Shown piece after piece: positions 7,985 through 15,650 of a DNA stretch of 24,270 nt. The notes beneath the pieces were generated by a model. The model ran no database searches. It saw nothing but the letters and a program-made list of their open reading frames with translations, and was not told where the DNA came from. The stretch is taken from NCBI GenBank assembly GCA_020720185.1, contig DYPB01000023.1, forward strand, positions 1-24,270, read 5' to 3'. Position 1 is the stretch's first letter. Every line of letters begins with the position of its first letter. Position numbers and translations under genes: made by a program. The stretch comes from Flavobacterium psychrophilum. GTDB lineage: Bacteria > Bacteroidota > Bacteroidia > Flavobacteriales > Flavobacteriaceae.

Positions 7985-9424
7985 TTAAAGTTTGCCGAAA
8001 ATCTTAATTCCAAAATACAATTCGACAATTTTTAGTTTAAAAATATAATCGTATTTAGTACGCAAAACTTCTGATTCTGCGTTTGAAAACAGTGTTTGTG
8101 ATTGATTAAAATCGAATGAGTTCATTAATCCAACGGCATATTTTTCTTTAGCATAATTAAAAGCTTCTTTTCTGGCTGCCAACGATATTTCTGCGGCTTC
8201 ATAAGCATTTTTTGCACCTTTGGCATTGGTAAAAGCTGTAAAAACATTTCGTTCTAAATCAATTTCGGCTTGTTGCATAGCAATTTCTGTTCGAGCTTTA
8301 TTAACTTTGCTTCGAGCTACATTATTTTTTACTGAAAACCCATTAAAAATTGGTATTTGCAACTGTAATCCAAAAGAATGTCCTTTATAATCATTAAACT
8401 GATCAAAAACAGGTGCTGCATTTCCTAAAACTGGAGTATAGTTGGGTTGTAAAACACTATAATTTGTACCGCCAATATTTACAAAATTATTGGTTGCCAA
8501 AAACGGATTTGTAGCATTCGGTTCAAATCCAGTAATTCTATCGTTATAAATGGCTCGTGTGTTAAAACTATAGGAGGCTTTCAGGATAGGCTGATAAGCT
8601 GCTGTGGCACTTTTTATATCTTTATCGGCAATATCTAAATTGGTTTTAGCAATTTTAATTTCATATCTTTCTTGTTTGGCTTTTTCTACTATTTTTGATG
8701 GATTTTGGTCTAAAATTGAACTGTTTAGATTGTCGTTTGTGGTATCTAAAACATCAAAATTCTGAAAATCTTTTAATTGTAAAAGTTGTGCCAAACTCAT
8801 TTTAGAGAGTAACAAAGCATTTTCTGCAAGCACTACTTGTTGTTTATTGTTAGCAACAGTAGCTTTAATATCTAATAAATCACCTCGAGGTACAGCACCA
8901 GCGTTTACAAGTTCTGTCGAACGATTGAGTTGTTTCTCATTAGTTAATAATTGGGTTTGTTGCACTTTTAAATTCTCTTTGTTAAAAATAATTTGCAAAA
9001 AAGCATTAGCAATATTTAATCCAATATCGTCTTTCATTTTTGATATCTGATATTGTGAGGCTATTATTGATAAATTTGCTCGACGCAATTTATTTTGATT
9101 AGCAAGACCATTATAAATTATGATTTCAGAACCTAATCCTACCGATGTGTTTTGGGTCGTTTGAATTTCATAGTTTCCAGTTGTTATATTTTGGTTCAAA
9201 CCATTATTCCATGAATGTCCGATTTGTCCGTTTAATGAAGGTAGGAAATTTCCAACTGCTCCTTTTTTGTCAATTTGAGCCGAAATCGAATCTAATTTTG
9301 ATAATTTTATCGAAATATTATTTTTATAAGCATAATTTATACATTCTTCCAGCGTCCATTTGTTGGTTTGAGAAAAGGAATTTGTTGCAATAAAAAGTAC
9401 AATAATGAAGATTTTTTTAGACAT
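7985..9424 (-). CDS. TolC family outer-membrane efflux protein
   Basis: A 479-residue outer-membrane channel subunit with a signal peptide ending at about residue 19 (ATNSFSQ). Two outer-membrane efflux (OEP) repeats follow. The first starts at WTLEECINYAYKNNISIKL (about 23-41), the usual N-terminal TolC signature. The second contains FGLQLQIPIFNGFSVKNNVARSK (about 350-372), the conserved strand-turn entering the second barrel half. Long helical segments between them fit the periplasmic tunnel, and length is normal. It is first in the run with the adaptor gene (37-nt gap), matching the common TolC-adaptor pairing. TAAATTTG at 9472-9479 on the minus strand is a possible -7 element, but I see no matching -33 TTG. 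Confidence 0.9.
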   Translation of the reverse strand: MSKKIFIIVLFIATNSFSQTNKWTLEECINYAYKNNISIKLSKLDSISAQIDKKGAVGNFLPSLNGQIGHSWNNGLNQNITTGNYEIQTTQNTSVGLGSEIIIYNGLANQNKLRRANLSIIASQYQISKMKDDIGLNIANAFLQIIFNKENLKVQQTQLLTNEKQLNRSTELVNAGAVPRGDLLDIKATVANNKQQVVLAENALLLSKMSLAQLLQLKDFQNFDVLDTTNDNLNSSILDQNPSKIVEKAKQERYEIKIAKTNLDIADKDIKSATAAYQPILKASYSFNTRAIYNDRITGFEPNATNPFLATNNFVNIGGTNYSVLQPNYTPVLGNAAPVFDQFNDYKGHSFGLQLQIPIFNGFSVKNNVARSKVNKARTEIAMQQAEIDLERNVFTAFTNAKGAKNAYEAAEISLAARKEAFNYAKEKYAVGLMNSFDFNQSQTLFSNAESEVLRTKYDYIFKLKIVELYFGIKIFGKL

Positions 9425-9620
9425 ATTTATATTGTTTTTATAAAAAAATAAAAGTCCGAAATTTATAAAAGCAAATTTATAGAAAATAGCTAAATAATTT
9501 CTTGCTTTTGAATTAGACTTTAAAAAATGCTTTTTGTTACAGTTTTATTTGTGGTTTTTTATTTGTAAAATTTTATGAATATGGTTAATAACAGCTTTCT
9601 ACTATTTCTCTAACTTTTTT
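9425..9620. other. Intergenic stretch upstream of the TolC gene
   Basis: This is non-coding, AT-rich DNA between the TolC start and the inverted-repeat element. The only suggestive site is TAAATTTG on the minus strand (9479 to 9472), a match to the TAnnTTTG -7 element 48 nt before the TolC start. No TTG is present at the usual -33 position, so this is a weak candidate. I see no ORF, RNA gene or repeat in the rest. Confidence 0.4.
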
Positions 9621-9790
9621 AACCCAAATTACGCATTAGACTTCGTTATGAAAACTCAAAATGCAATAAAAATAAGTGCTCACGGACTATTTTTGAAGAA
9701 AGAATACTTTTGTATTTTGAATTTAAAAATAGGAGTAAGTGCTTATTTTTGAAGTAGTTTGAAATAGATTTCTAATGCGTAATTTGGGTT
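9621..9790. mobile_element. 170-bp MITE-like element with perfect 20-bp terminal inverted repeats
   Basis: AACCCAAATTACGCATTAGA (9621-9640) recurs as its exact reverse complement at 9771-9790, bounding 170 bp. Pairing stops at both inner and outer neighbours, so the repeats are exactly 20 bp. Inside are an 11-bp direct repeat, TATTTTTGAAG (9688-9698 and 9744-9754), and a 9-bp inverted pair, AAAAATAAG (9668-9676) with CTTATTTTT (9742-9750). A 34-codon ORF starts at ATG 9648 and ends 9752 (MKTQNAIKISAHGLFLKKEY..., TGA stop), too short for a transposase. No clear target duplication flanks it. Size, perfect ends and lack of a transposase fit a miniature inverted-repeat transposable element or an internally deleted IS. 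A long structured RNA hairpin is the alternative. It separates the TolC operon from the PLP-enzyme gene and carries neither gene's start. Confidence 0.7.
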
Positions 9791-9830
9791 TAAGAGTAAT
9801 GTTTTGTCTTTCTCCGAGTTAATGTTTATA

Positions 9831-9856
9831 AAAAAAACAGCTGTCATAGCTGTTTT
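9831..9856 (-). terminator. Intrinsic terminator of the cystathionine PLP-enzyme gene
   Basis: On the minus strand AAAACAGCT (9856-9848) pairs with AGCTGTTTT (9842-9834) around the 5-nt loop ATGAC, and the T-run continues to 9831. The hairpin begins 7 nt after the stop codon at 9864. This is a classic rho-independent terminator. Confidence 0.88.
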
Positions 9857-9863
9857 ATAGTAA

Positions 9864-11006
9864 TTAAAGAGCTTGTTCTAAATCGAAGATTAAATCCTCA
9901 ACATCCTCAATACCAACGGATAGACGGACTAAATCATCGGTAATTCCTACTTCTTTTCTTTTATCCTCGGGAATGGATGCGTGTGTCATTAAAGCTGGAT
10001 GGTTTGCTAAAGATTCTACTCCTCCGAGAGATTCTGCTAATGTAAAGAGTTTTAAGTTTTCTAAAAATTTTATGGCATCTTGTTTGGCTCCTGTTTTAAA
10101 TGTAAATGATACCATTCCGCCAAAACCAATCATTTGTTTTTTGGCAATTTCATGGTTGGGATGTGTGGGTAGACCTGGATAATAAACGGCAGCTACTTTT
10201 GGGTGATTGTTTAAATAATTTGCAACTTTTTCTCCATTTTCGCAATGTCTTTGAACCCGTAAATGTAAGGTTTTTATTCCTCTTAAGACTAAAAAACTAT
10301 CCATTGGCCCTAATGTTGCTCCTGTTGCAAATTGCTGAAAATGAAGTTGTTCTCCTAATTTTTCGTCCTTTACAATTAGTGCTCCTGCAATTACATCGGA
10401 ATGACCTCCAAGGTATTTTGTGGCAGAGTGCATTACAATATCGGCTCCTAAATCTAATGGTTTCTGAAGATATGGTGTTGCAAAGGTATTATCAACTGCA
10501 AAAAGGATGTTATTGGCTTTGGTAATTGTTGCAATAGCTTGAATATCTGCTAATTTCATTAATGGGTTTGTTGGTGTTTCTACCCAAACTAATTTGGTTT
10601 TTTTGTTTATTAATGATTGGAATTTCTCCAAATTATTCATATCTACAAAATGAAAAGTGATTCCAGAATCTTTATAAATTCGGGTAAACATTCTATAAGT
10701 TCCTCCATATAAATCGTCCATCGCTATAATTTCATCACCTGCTTTGAATGATCGTAAGAGACAATCTGTTGCGGCAAGTCCTGATGAGAAAGCTAATCCA
10801 CGAGTGCCGTTTTCTATACTTGCCAATGCGTTTTCTAGTGCTGTTCGGGTTGGATTTGCGGCTCTACTATATTCATAATCAGGGTTTAATGGTTTTCCTG
10901 GACTGGTTTGATAAAAGGTAGAGGTTTGATAAACTGGTGGCATTACTGCACCTGTGCTTGGGTCGTGATGTTGCCCACCGTGTATGGTTTTTGTGTTAAA
11001 TTTCAT
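9864..11006 (-). CDS. Cystathionine gamma-synthase or gamma-lyase (PLP-dependent)
   Basis: A 380-residue fold-type I PLP enzyme of the Cys/Met metabolism family, of normal length for a homotetrameric cytoplasmic enzyme. Visible cofactor residues are K197 (SATKYLGGHSD), which forms the internal aldimine, D172 (FAVDNTFATPYLQ), which holds the pyridine ring, Y46 and R48 (YEYSRAANPTR), which bind phosphate from the neighbouring subunit, and the FSSGLAA loop (73-79). The C-terminus has the substrate-carboxylate segment SLGGVESLANHPALMTH (326-342). Family members interconvert homoserine esters, cysteine, cystathionine and homocysteine. Sequence by eye does not separate MetB (synthesis) from gamma-lyase or a bifunctional enzyme, so no symbol is given. 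It appears monocistronic, with its own terminator. I see no SAM riboswitch in the 87-nt gap upstream. Confidence 0.9.
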   Translation of the reverse strand: MKFNTKTIHGGQHHDPSTGAVMPPVYQTSTFYQTSPGKPLNPDYEYSRAANPTRTALENALASIENGTRGLAFSSGLAATDCLLRSFKAGDEIIAMDDLYGGTYRMFTRIYKDSGITFHFVDMNNLEKFQSLINKKTKLVWVETPTNPLMKLADIQAIATITKANNILFAVDNTFATPYLQKPLDLGADIVMHSATKYLGGHSDVIAGALIVKDEKLGEQLHFQQFATGATLGPMDSFLVLRGIKTLHLRVQRHCENGEKVANYLNNHPKVAAVYYPGLPTHPNHEIAKKQMIGFGGMVSFTFKTGAKQDAIKFLENLKLFTLAESLGGVESLANHPALMTHASIPEDKRKEVGITDDLVRLSVGIEDVEDLIFDLEQAL

Positions 11007-11093
11007 CTATTAATAAAGTTTAATTTGCTTTGTTATTGTTTTTTAACTCTTCTAATCGTTTATTTTTTTATAAAGTTTTAATGGTTTGATTTT

Positions 11094-12089
11094 TTATTTG
11101 GCAAATATAAAGATATTTTTTGTAATGTATTTTTCAATGTCTTCAAAACTATAATTTAATGTATTTACAATTTTTTGATTGTCGTACAAATCTTTTTGAT
11201 GTAATGATTTAGCCATAAGTTTTGATAATTTTCGTTTCTGCATAAAAAAAGTTGTAAAAATCCAATCAACTTTATAGGCAATTGTTGTAGCTAATTTTGT
11301 GGCTTCAACATTTGGTTTTTTCACCTTAAAAGCTGTTGCTATTTTAAAAACAAGGTCTTTATAACTCCAATTTTGAGCGACTAATATATATTTTTCAGAC
11401 TCAATATTGCTTTTCATTAGTTGTGGTAAAATCAGAATTACATCGGTTATTGTAATAAAACCAGTACTGCCATTGGTGTAAAATTTTAGACCGTTTTTTA
11501 CTTTTTCAAAAATTTCTCCACTGCCATTTTTCCAAAAAGGAGGAGCAATAATAACCCCAGGATTTACAATTATTGTTGATAATCCTTCTTGTTGTGCACG
11601 CCAAACTTCCATTTCTGCACCATATTTTGAAATGGCATAATCAGAATGGTCTTTTTCAGGATTCCAATCAGTTTCTTCGTTAATTTTTTGATGGTTTATA
11701 GGGTCACCCAAAGCTGCTATCGAACTAATAAAACAAAGTTTACTTACTTTTTTTGATAAGCAAAAATTAACAATATTTGCTGTTCCTTCTATATTTGTTT
11801 TTCGAAGTTGCTCCTCATCATTGGGATCAAAAGATATTAAACCCGCACAATGATATACATATTGGATGTTTTGAAAAGCATTTTCTAACGATGTAATATT
11901 AAGAATGTCGGCTTCAATCCAATCAATTGTATCAAAAAGATGTGATTTATTGTAATATTCAAAAACTTGTTTGGTTTTTTCTATGTTTTTCAACTCACGG
12001 TAAATACCCCGAACGGCAGTTTTGCTTTCGAGTAAATGAATAGCCAAATGTGAACCTACTAATCCTGTTATCCCTGTTATTAAAGTCAT
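11094..12089 (-). CDS. Extended SDR: NAD(P)-dependent epimerase/dehydratase family protein
   Basis: A 331-residue Rossmann enzyme. The nucleotide-binding motif TGITGLVG (G6-x2-G9-x2-G12) is at the very N-terminus. D61 of EADI and the CAGLISF strand (81-87) fit the adenine pocket. The catalytic set is S122/S123 (FISSIAALG) with Y151 and K155 (YAISKYGAE), the YxxxK pair. The NPGVIIAPPF segment (176-185) follows. Layout resembles the dihydroflavonol-4-reductase-like branch, in which substrates are diverse; the actual substrate here is unknown. Its ATG lies only 4 nt after the gmk stop codon, so the two are almost certainly co-transcribed and perhaps translationally coupled. The link to GMP phosphorylation is not obvious and may be simple housekeeping clustering. 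Confidence 0.87.
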   Translation of the reverse strand: MTLITGITGLVGSHLAIHLLESKTAVRGIYRELKNIEKTKQVFEYYNKSHLFDTIDWIEADILNITSLENAFQNIQYVYHCAGLISFDPNDEEQLRKTNIEGTANIVNFCLSKKVSKLCFISSIAALGDPINHQKINEETDWNPEKDHSDYAISKYGAEMEVWRAQQEGLSTIIVNPGVIIAPPFWKNGSGEIFEKVKNGLKFYTNGSTGFITITDVILILPQLMKSNIESEKYILVAQNWSYKDLVFKIATAFKVKKPNVEATKLATTIAYKVDWIFTTFFMQKRKLSKLMAKSLHQKDLYDNQKIVNTLNYSFEDIEKYITKNIFIFAK

Positions 12090-12093
12090 TTCT

Positions 12094-12663
12094 TTAATCT
12101 TTCAAAAATTCTTTCACTAAATGATACGCTTCGTTTTTTGCAATATCTAAATCATAATTTTTGATAATTTTATCAAATTGCGGTGCTGTTGCCAGTTCAA
12201 CCGATGCTTTTGCAATTCGCATATTTATTTTATCATCTGTTTCTGTCGAGCGTTTTTTGAGTCTAATTTTCAGTTCGTCAATGCTGGGTGGTTTTACAAA
12301 AACCGCTAAAGTTTCGGTAGGAAATTTAGATTTTATTCGCAAACCACCAACCACATCAATATCAAAAATTACATTCTTGCCCATTGCCCAAATTCGTTCC
12401 ACTTCGGTTTTTAAAGTACCATAAAAATTATCTCTATAAACCTCTTCCCATTCTAAAAAATCTCCGGCTTTTATATGATTTTTAAAATCTCTCAAGGATA
12501 TAAAATAATAGTCCTTTCCATCTATTTCCTCTTTTCTTGGTTCTCGTGAAGTAACTGATATTGAAAATTCTATATTCAGATCTTTTTGTGCTAATAAATG
12601 CCTTACAATGGTTGTTTTTCCAGAACCAGATGGTGCAGAGAATACTAATAATTTTCCTTTCAT
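12094..12663 (-). CDS. gmk: Guanylate kinase
   Basis: This enzyme phosphorylates GMP to GDP with ATP, an essential step of purine salvage and GTP supply in the cytoplasm. At 189 residues it has normal length. The P-loop is SAPSGSGKTT (9-18). The GMP-binding region shows SVTSREPRKEEIDGKDYYF (36-54, with S, R and Y residues that contact GMP) and the conserved FLEWEEVYRDNFYGT (68-82). NVIFDIDVVGG (95-105) is the Walker-B-like strand, and the lid arginines occur in RLKKRSTETDDKINMR (133-148). It starts a two-gene unit with the epimerase and has a leader of about 135 nt with a good promoter match. Confidence 0.96.
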   Translation of the reverse strand: MKGKLLVFSAPSGSGKTTIVRHLLAQKDLNIEFSISVTSREPRKEEIDGKDYYFISLRDFKNHIKAGDFLEWEEVYRDNFYGTLKTEVERIWAMGKNVIFDIDVVGGLRIKSKFPTETLAVFVKPPSIDELKIRLKKRSTETDDKINMRIAKASVELATAPQFDKIIKNYDLDIAKNEAYHLVKEFLKD

Positions 12664-12803
12664 TTTCTTATTTTGATAATATAACTATTTGATTTTGTAA
12701 TGTTTTTTTAAGCAAATGCAACTTTCTACTTCGTTCAAACTGACCAACGAGCAGAGGGTTTTATTGGTATAATTATACAAATTTTATGTCAGTTGCATAA
12801 TTA

Positions 12804-12832
12804 CAAATATAATCAAAAAAAATCACCAACAA
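12804..12832 (-). promoter_or_regulatory. Bacteroidota-type promoter for gmk
   Basis: On the minus strand TTG (12832-12830), an 18-nt spacer and TATATTTG (12811-12804) fit the TTG-N(17-23)-TAnnTTTG pattern of Bacteroidota housekeeping promoters. Transcription would start near 12798 and give a 5' leader of about 135 nt. Confidence 0.6.
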
Positions 12833-12963
12833 TAAATATTAACAAAAACTATAAAAATTACATTTATACCTACGAATGTAACTAATTTGATTTTAAAAAG
12901 AATAAAATTAGGTAAGTAGTTTGGATTTTTTTAGAAACTTAATTCTTAACTTAAAAATTTGTT

Positions 12964-12971
12964 TATATTTG
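12964..12971 (+). promoter_or_regulatory. Possible -7 element of the YdfG-like SDR gene
   Basis: TATATTTG matches TAnnTTTG and lies 69 nt before the start codon. The expected TTG at about -33 is not present, so this is a half-site match only. Confidence 0.4.
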
Positions 12972-13040
12972 TAAAAGTTAAGTGTTTAAAATTCCTAAAA
13001 ATCAAAACTATTAACAGAAATTGAAAATAGAAATAAAAAA

Positions 13041-13793
13041 ATGACAAAAATTGCTTTAATAACAGGTGCAACTTCAGGAATAGGAAAGGCTGTTGCGATT
13101 AAATTAGCTGAAAATGGATACAATTTAATATTGTGTGGACGCCGTTTAGAAAAACTAGAAGAATTGAAAAACTTACTATCAAAAACGGTTAAAATTCATA
13201 ACTTGATATTTGATGTCCGAAATAGAAAAGAAGTAGAAGTTCAAATTAACTCCTTACCAAAGGAATGGAAAGATATTGATGTTCTAATAAATAGTGCTGG
13301 TAATGCTCACGGAAGTTCCCCTATCTATAATGGTGATATTGATGATTGGGATGCAATGATTGATGGAAATGTAAAAGGGTTATTGTATGTTTCTAGAGCA
13401 ATAATTCCGCAAATGGTTGAAAGAAAAAAAGGACATATCATTAATTTAAGTTCCGTAGCTGGAAAACAAACCTATGCAAATGGTACTGTTTATTGTGCTT
13501 CCAAAAAAGCTGTAGAAGCAATAAGCGAAGGAATGAGGCTTGATTTAACAGAAAATGGAATTAAGATAACCAACATTGCTCCTGGTGCAGTTGCCACAGA
13601 ATTTTCGGAAGTTAGATTTAAAGGAGATAAAGAAAAAGCTCAAAAAGTTTATGAAGGTTATGAACCATTATTAGCAGAAGATTTAGCAGATTTAATATTT
13701 TATGCAATAAATGTTCCAGAAAGAGTAACTATTGCCGATGTTGTAATATATTCTAAATCGCAATCAGCACCAACAACAATTTATAAAAAATAA
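13041..13793 (+). CDS. Classical SDR oxidoreductase, YdfG-like (NADP-dependent 3-hydroxy acid dehydrogenase type)
   Basis: A 250-residue cytoplasmic short-chain dehydrogenase. TGATSGIG (9-16) is the cofactor-binding glycine motif. The basic GRR at 33-35 just after the second strand favours NADP(H). NSAG (84-87) and N110 are structural and catalytic, and S137/S138 (INLSSVAG), Y151 and K155 (YCASK) complete the catalytic tetrad. The C-terminal half carries PGAVATEFSEVRFKGDKEKA (181-200) and the following L.EDLAD.I.YA...PERV.I, features I associate with E. coli YdfG and yeast YMR226c, which oxidise 3-hydroxy acids such as serine and 3-hydroxyisobutyrate. Substrate here is inferred from that resemblance. 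It is a lone gene, converging with the FAD oxidoreductase gene. Confidence 0.88.
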   Translation: MTKIALITGATSGIGKAVAIKLAENGYNLILCGRRLEKLEELKNLLSKTVKIHNLIFDVRNRKEVEVQINSLPKEWKDIDVLINSAGNAHGSSPIYNGDIDDWDAMIDGNVKGLLYVSRAIIPQMVERKKGHIINLSSVAGKQTYANGTVYCASKKAVEAISEGMRLDLTENGIKITNIAPGAVATEFSEVRFKGDKEKAQKVYEGYEPLLAEDLADLIFYAINVPERVTIADVVIYSKSQSAPTTIYKK

Positions 13794-13899
13794 ACAACCC
13801 TAACAAGTGTACTTACTACACAACTTATATAAAATTCAATAAACTTGATCTGGTTTTGAGAATTATAAATAATTTATTCTCGCCAACGAAATACAATTT

Positions 13900-15009
13900 T
13901 TAAACCAAATCTGCCAATTCTGTGCCTACAATGCTGCCAATAGCAACACCCATTCCTCCAAGTCGTACCCCACAATAAATATGTTCAGATAATTGACTAA
14001 TTATAGGTTTTTTGCTATCGCCCAATCCCATAATACCACTCCAACGATGGGCTATTGTTACTTTTTTATTTGGCAAAATTACTTCGTGTAGCAGTTGCTC
14101 TAATTTTTTTTGAATCAGTTCAGTTTCTCCAAATTCTGTAGTTGTTTCTCTTTCAAAATCAAGATTTCGACCGCCTCCGAGTAAAATTCTATTTTCAAAA
14201 TTCCGAAAATAATAATAACCCTCATCAATATGAAATGTTCCTTTAATAGTCAAATTATCAATAGGTTCGGTAATGATAACTTGTGCCCGAGCTGGTTTTA
14301 CTTCTCGATTTGTTATTTTTTCGGCAAAACCATTAGTTGCAAATAACAGTTTTTTAGTATCAAAACTAAAATCGTCTAATACTACTTGGACTTTATCTTT
14401 ACTTTCAATAAAATCAGTAACCGTTTGTTGGTTCAAAATTAAAATATTTTTTGATACTACTATTCTTAGTAGATTTTGCACCATATTTCCAGTGTCTATT
14501 TGAGCCTCAAAAGGATTAAAAATTAAATGTTTTTGAGTTTTTTGAAATCCAAATTTGTCTAATTCTTTTATAAATACATCGGTTTTAAAAAGTGGTTTTA
14601 GCAATTCGTTTATTAATGGTATATTTTTTAAACATTTTTCATAATCATTATTGTTGTTTAAAAAAACTTCGTAACCACCATAAGGTTTGTAATCTAAAAC
14701 GCTATCGCCCAGCCGTTTTCGTAAAATTTGCAAGCCTTCGTATCTTTTTTGGATCAGATTAAAAACATCCTGTTCGGAATGTGATTTTAAATCGTCTAAA
14801 ATTTCGGAAATACTTCCAAAACAAGCGAAACCTGCATTTTTTGTACTCGCACCTTGTGGCAAAATACCTTTTTCTATAATTAATATTTTACTTTCTGGAA
14901 ATTTTTCTCTTAATCGTAACGAAGTATGAAGTCCAACAATTCCGCTACCTACAATAGTATAATCTACATCGGTAAACCAATTTTTTATTTCCCAATAACT
15001 AAAATTCAT
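13900..15009 (-). CDS. FAD-dependent oxidoreductase of the DAO (D-amino acid/glycine oxidase) family
   Basis: A 369-residue flavoprotein. The dinucleotide-binding motif VGSGIVGLH has G21-x-G23-xx-G26, and E46 (LIIEKG) ends the second strand, as expected for FAD ribose binding. GASTKNAGFACFGS (53-66) is the conserved FAD-contacting loop of the DAO family. A second cofactor strand, LLFATNGFAE, lies at about 220-229, and a C-terminal RLGGMGVAIGS segment closes over the flavin. RAQVIITEP and YYYFRNFENRILLGGGR in the substrate half also fit. Enzymes of this family deaminate or dehydrogenate amino acids and related amines. The substrate is unknown. There is no signal peptide, so it is cytoplasmic. 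It is divergent from the pyruvate kinase pair and appears monocistronic. Confidence 0.85.
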   Translation of the reverse strand: MNFSYWEIKNWFTDVDYTIVGSGIVGLHTSLRLREKFPESKILIIEKGILPQGASTKNAGFACFGSISEILDDLKSHSEQDVFNLIQKRYEGLQILRKRLGDSVLDYKPYGGYEVFLNNNNDYEKCLKNIPLINELLKPLFKTDVFIKELDKFGFQKTQKHLIFNPFEAQIDTGNMVQNLLRIVVSKNILILNQQTVTDFIESKDKVQVVLDDFSFDTKKLLFATNGFAEKITNREVKPARAQVIITEPIDNLTIKGTFHIDEGYYYFRNFENRILLGGGRNLDFERETTTEFGETELIQKKLEQLLHEVILPNKKVTIAHRWSGIMGLGDSKKPIISQLSEHIYCGVRLGGMGVAIGSIVGTELADLV

Positions 15010-15163
15010 TTCTTTGTTTTTTAATAATATATCTCTTTTAAACTACATTTAAAATTTGCCAAAACTACATCGTTTTCGCAAATAAAATATCATATTTTGT
15101 GTATTTATTGTATCTTTTATCATTCAAAAGCAGTATTTTTACACGCTGTTTTTAATGTAAACT

Positions 15164-15646
15164 ATGAATTATAAATTACTAATAGACGATTTTGACGAAA
15201 TTAACTATTCTCTAATTGCCATACACACCGCATTAGAAGATTATCGATTAGCTTATTTTATTAATAAATATTTATCAATAAATTTAAGTAAAAGTAAAGA
15301 TGAAATTCTGATAAATACAGAAGATGGCGAAACTTTTTTTACAAGATTCGATTTCGAAGACTTTAAAAATGGTGTTTTGTGGAGTTTAATTCAGAACGAA
15401 AATGAGATTATTATCAAAAAAGATGCTGATTTTGGCATATTTGCCAATATTGTTCAGGAAATTCCCAAAAAAGTTCATCTATTGCCTGATTTTAAGAAAG
15501 TAAACTATCTTCTTAAAATTAACAATGCAGAAATTTATATCGACCTATTGAAAACAACAGAGATTTTAAACACAATAGATAGAATATCAACTGTTTATAT
15601 TGTAGATTTGAATAAAATAAAGAATAAAAATAATTTAATTTTTTAA
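15164..15646 (+). CDS. IPExxxVDY family protein upstream of pyruvate kinase
   Basis: A 160-residue soluble protein with no signal peptide. It resembles the Bacteroidota IPExxxVDY family, named for a C-terminal motif and commonly encoded directly upstream of pyruvate kinase. Here the motif reads LPDFKKVNY (107-115), followed by LLKI, so three named positions carry conservative changes (I to L, E to D, D to N). The N-terminal DDFDEINYSLIAIHTALEDYRLAYFIN (8-34) and the F.RFDFED segment (about 59-66) fit a small alpha/beta protein. No enzyme function is known to me. It ends 4 nt before the pyk ATG, so the two are surely co-transcribed, suggesting an accessory role in glycolytic flux or PK control. 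That role is inference. Confidence 0.75.
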   Translation: MNYKLLIDDFDEINYSLIAIHTALEDYRLAYFINKYLSINLSKSKDEILINTEDGETFFTRFDFEDFKNGVLWSLIQNENEIIIKKDADFGIFANIVQEIPKKVHLLPDFKKVNYLLKINNAEIYIDLLKTTEILNTIDRISTVYIVDLNKIKNKNNLIF

Positions 15647-15650
15647 TAAA

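Larger units (their letters stand above)
12664..13040. other. 377-bp divergent intergenic region with structured leader
   Basis: This gap separates gmk (minus) from the YdfG-like SDR (plus) and holds no ORF of note. On the minus strand it has the gmk promoter candidate (12804-12832). The leader's first 11 nt, ATGCAACTGAC (12798-12788), can pair through AACTGAC with GTCAGTT (12744-12738), or through ATGCAACT with AGTTGCAT (12723-12716). GTATAATTATAC (12767-12778) is a perfect 12-bp palindrome between them. On the plus strand TTACATT (12858-12864) and AATGTAA (12875-12881) form a small hairpin or operator-like site. TATATTTG (12964-12971) matches the -7 element for the SDR gene, without a clear -33. 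Confidence 0.5.

Noticed and set aside
10106..10525. 139-codon plus-strand ORF
   Set aside because: It lies wholly antisense to the intact PLP-enzyme gene, is Leu/Gln-rich as expected for a shadow frame, and has no recognisable domain.
11007..11093. Possible SAM riboswitch upstream of the cystathionine PLP enzyme
   Set aside because: The 87-nt gap is low-complexity A/T sequence with no SAM-box helices or SAM-II pseudoknot pattern that I can see.
13858..13881. Hairpin between the YdfG-like SDR and FAD oxidoreductase genes
   Set aside because: The arms pair only with a 3-nt bulge and almost no loop, and are nearly all A/T. It is too weak to call a terminator.
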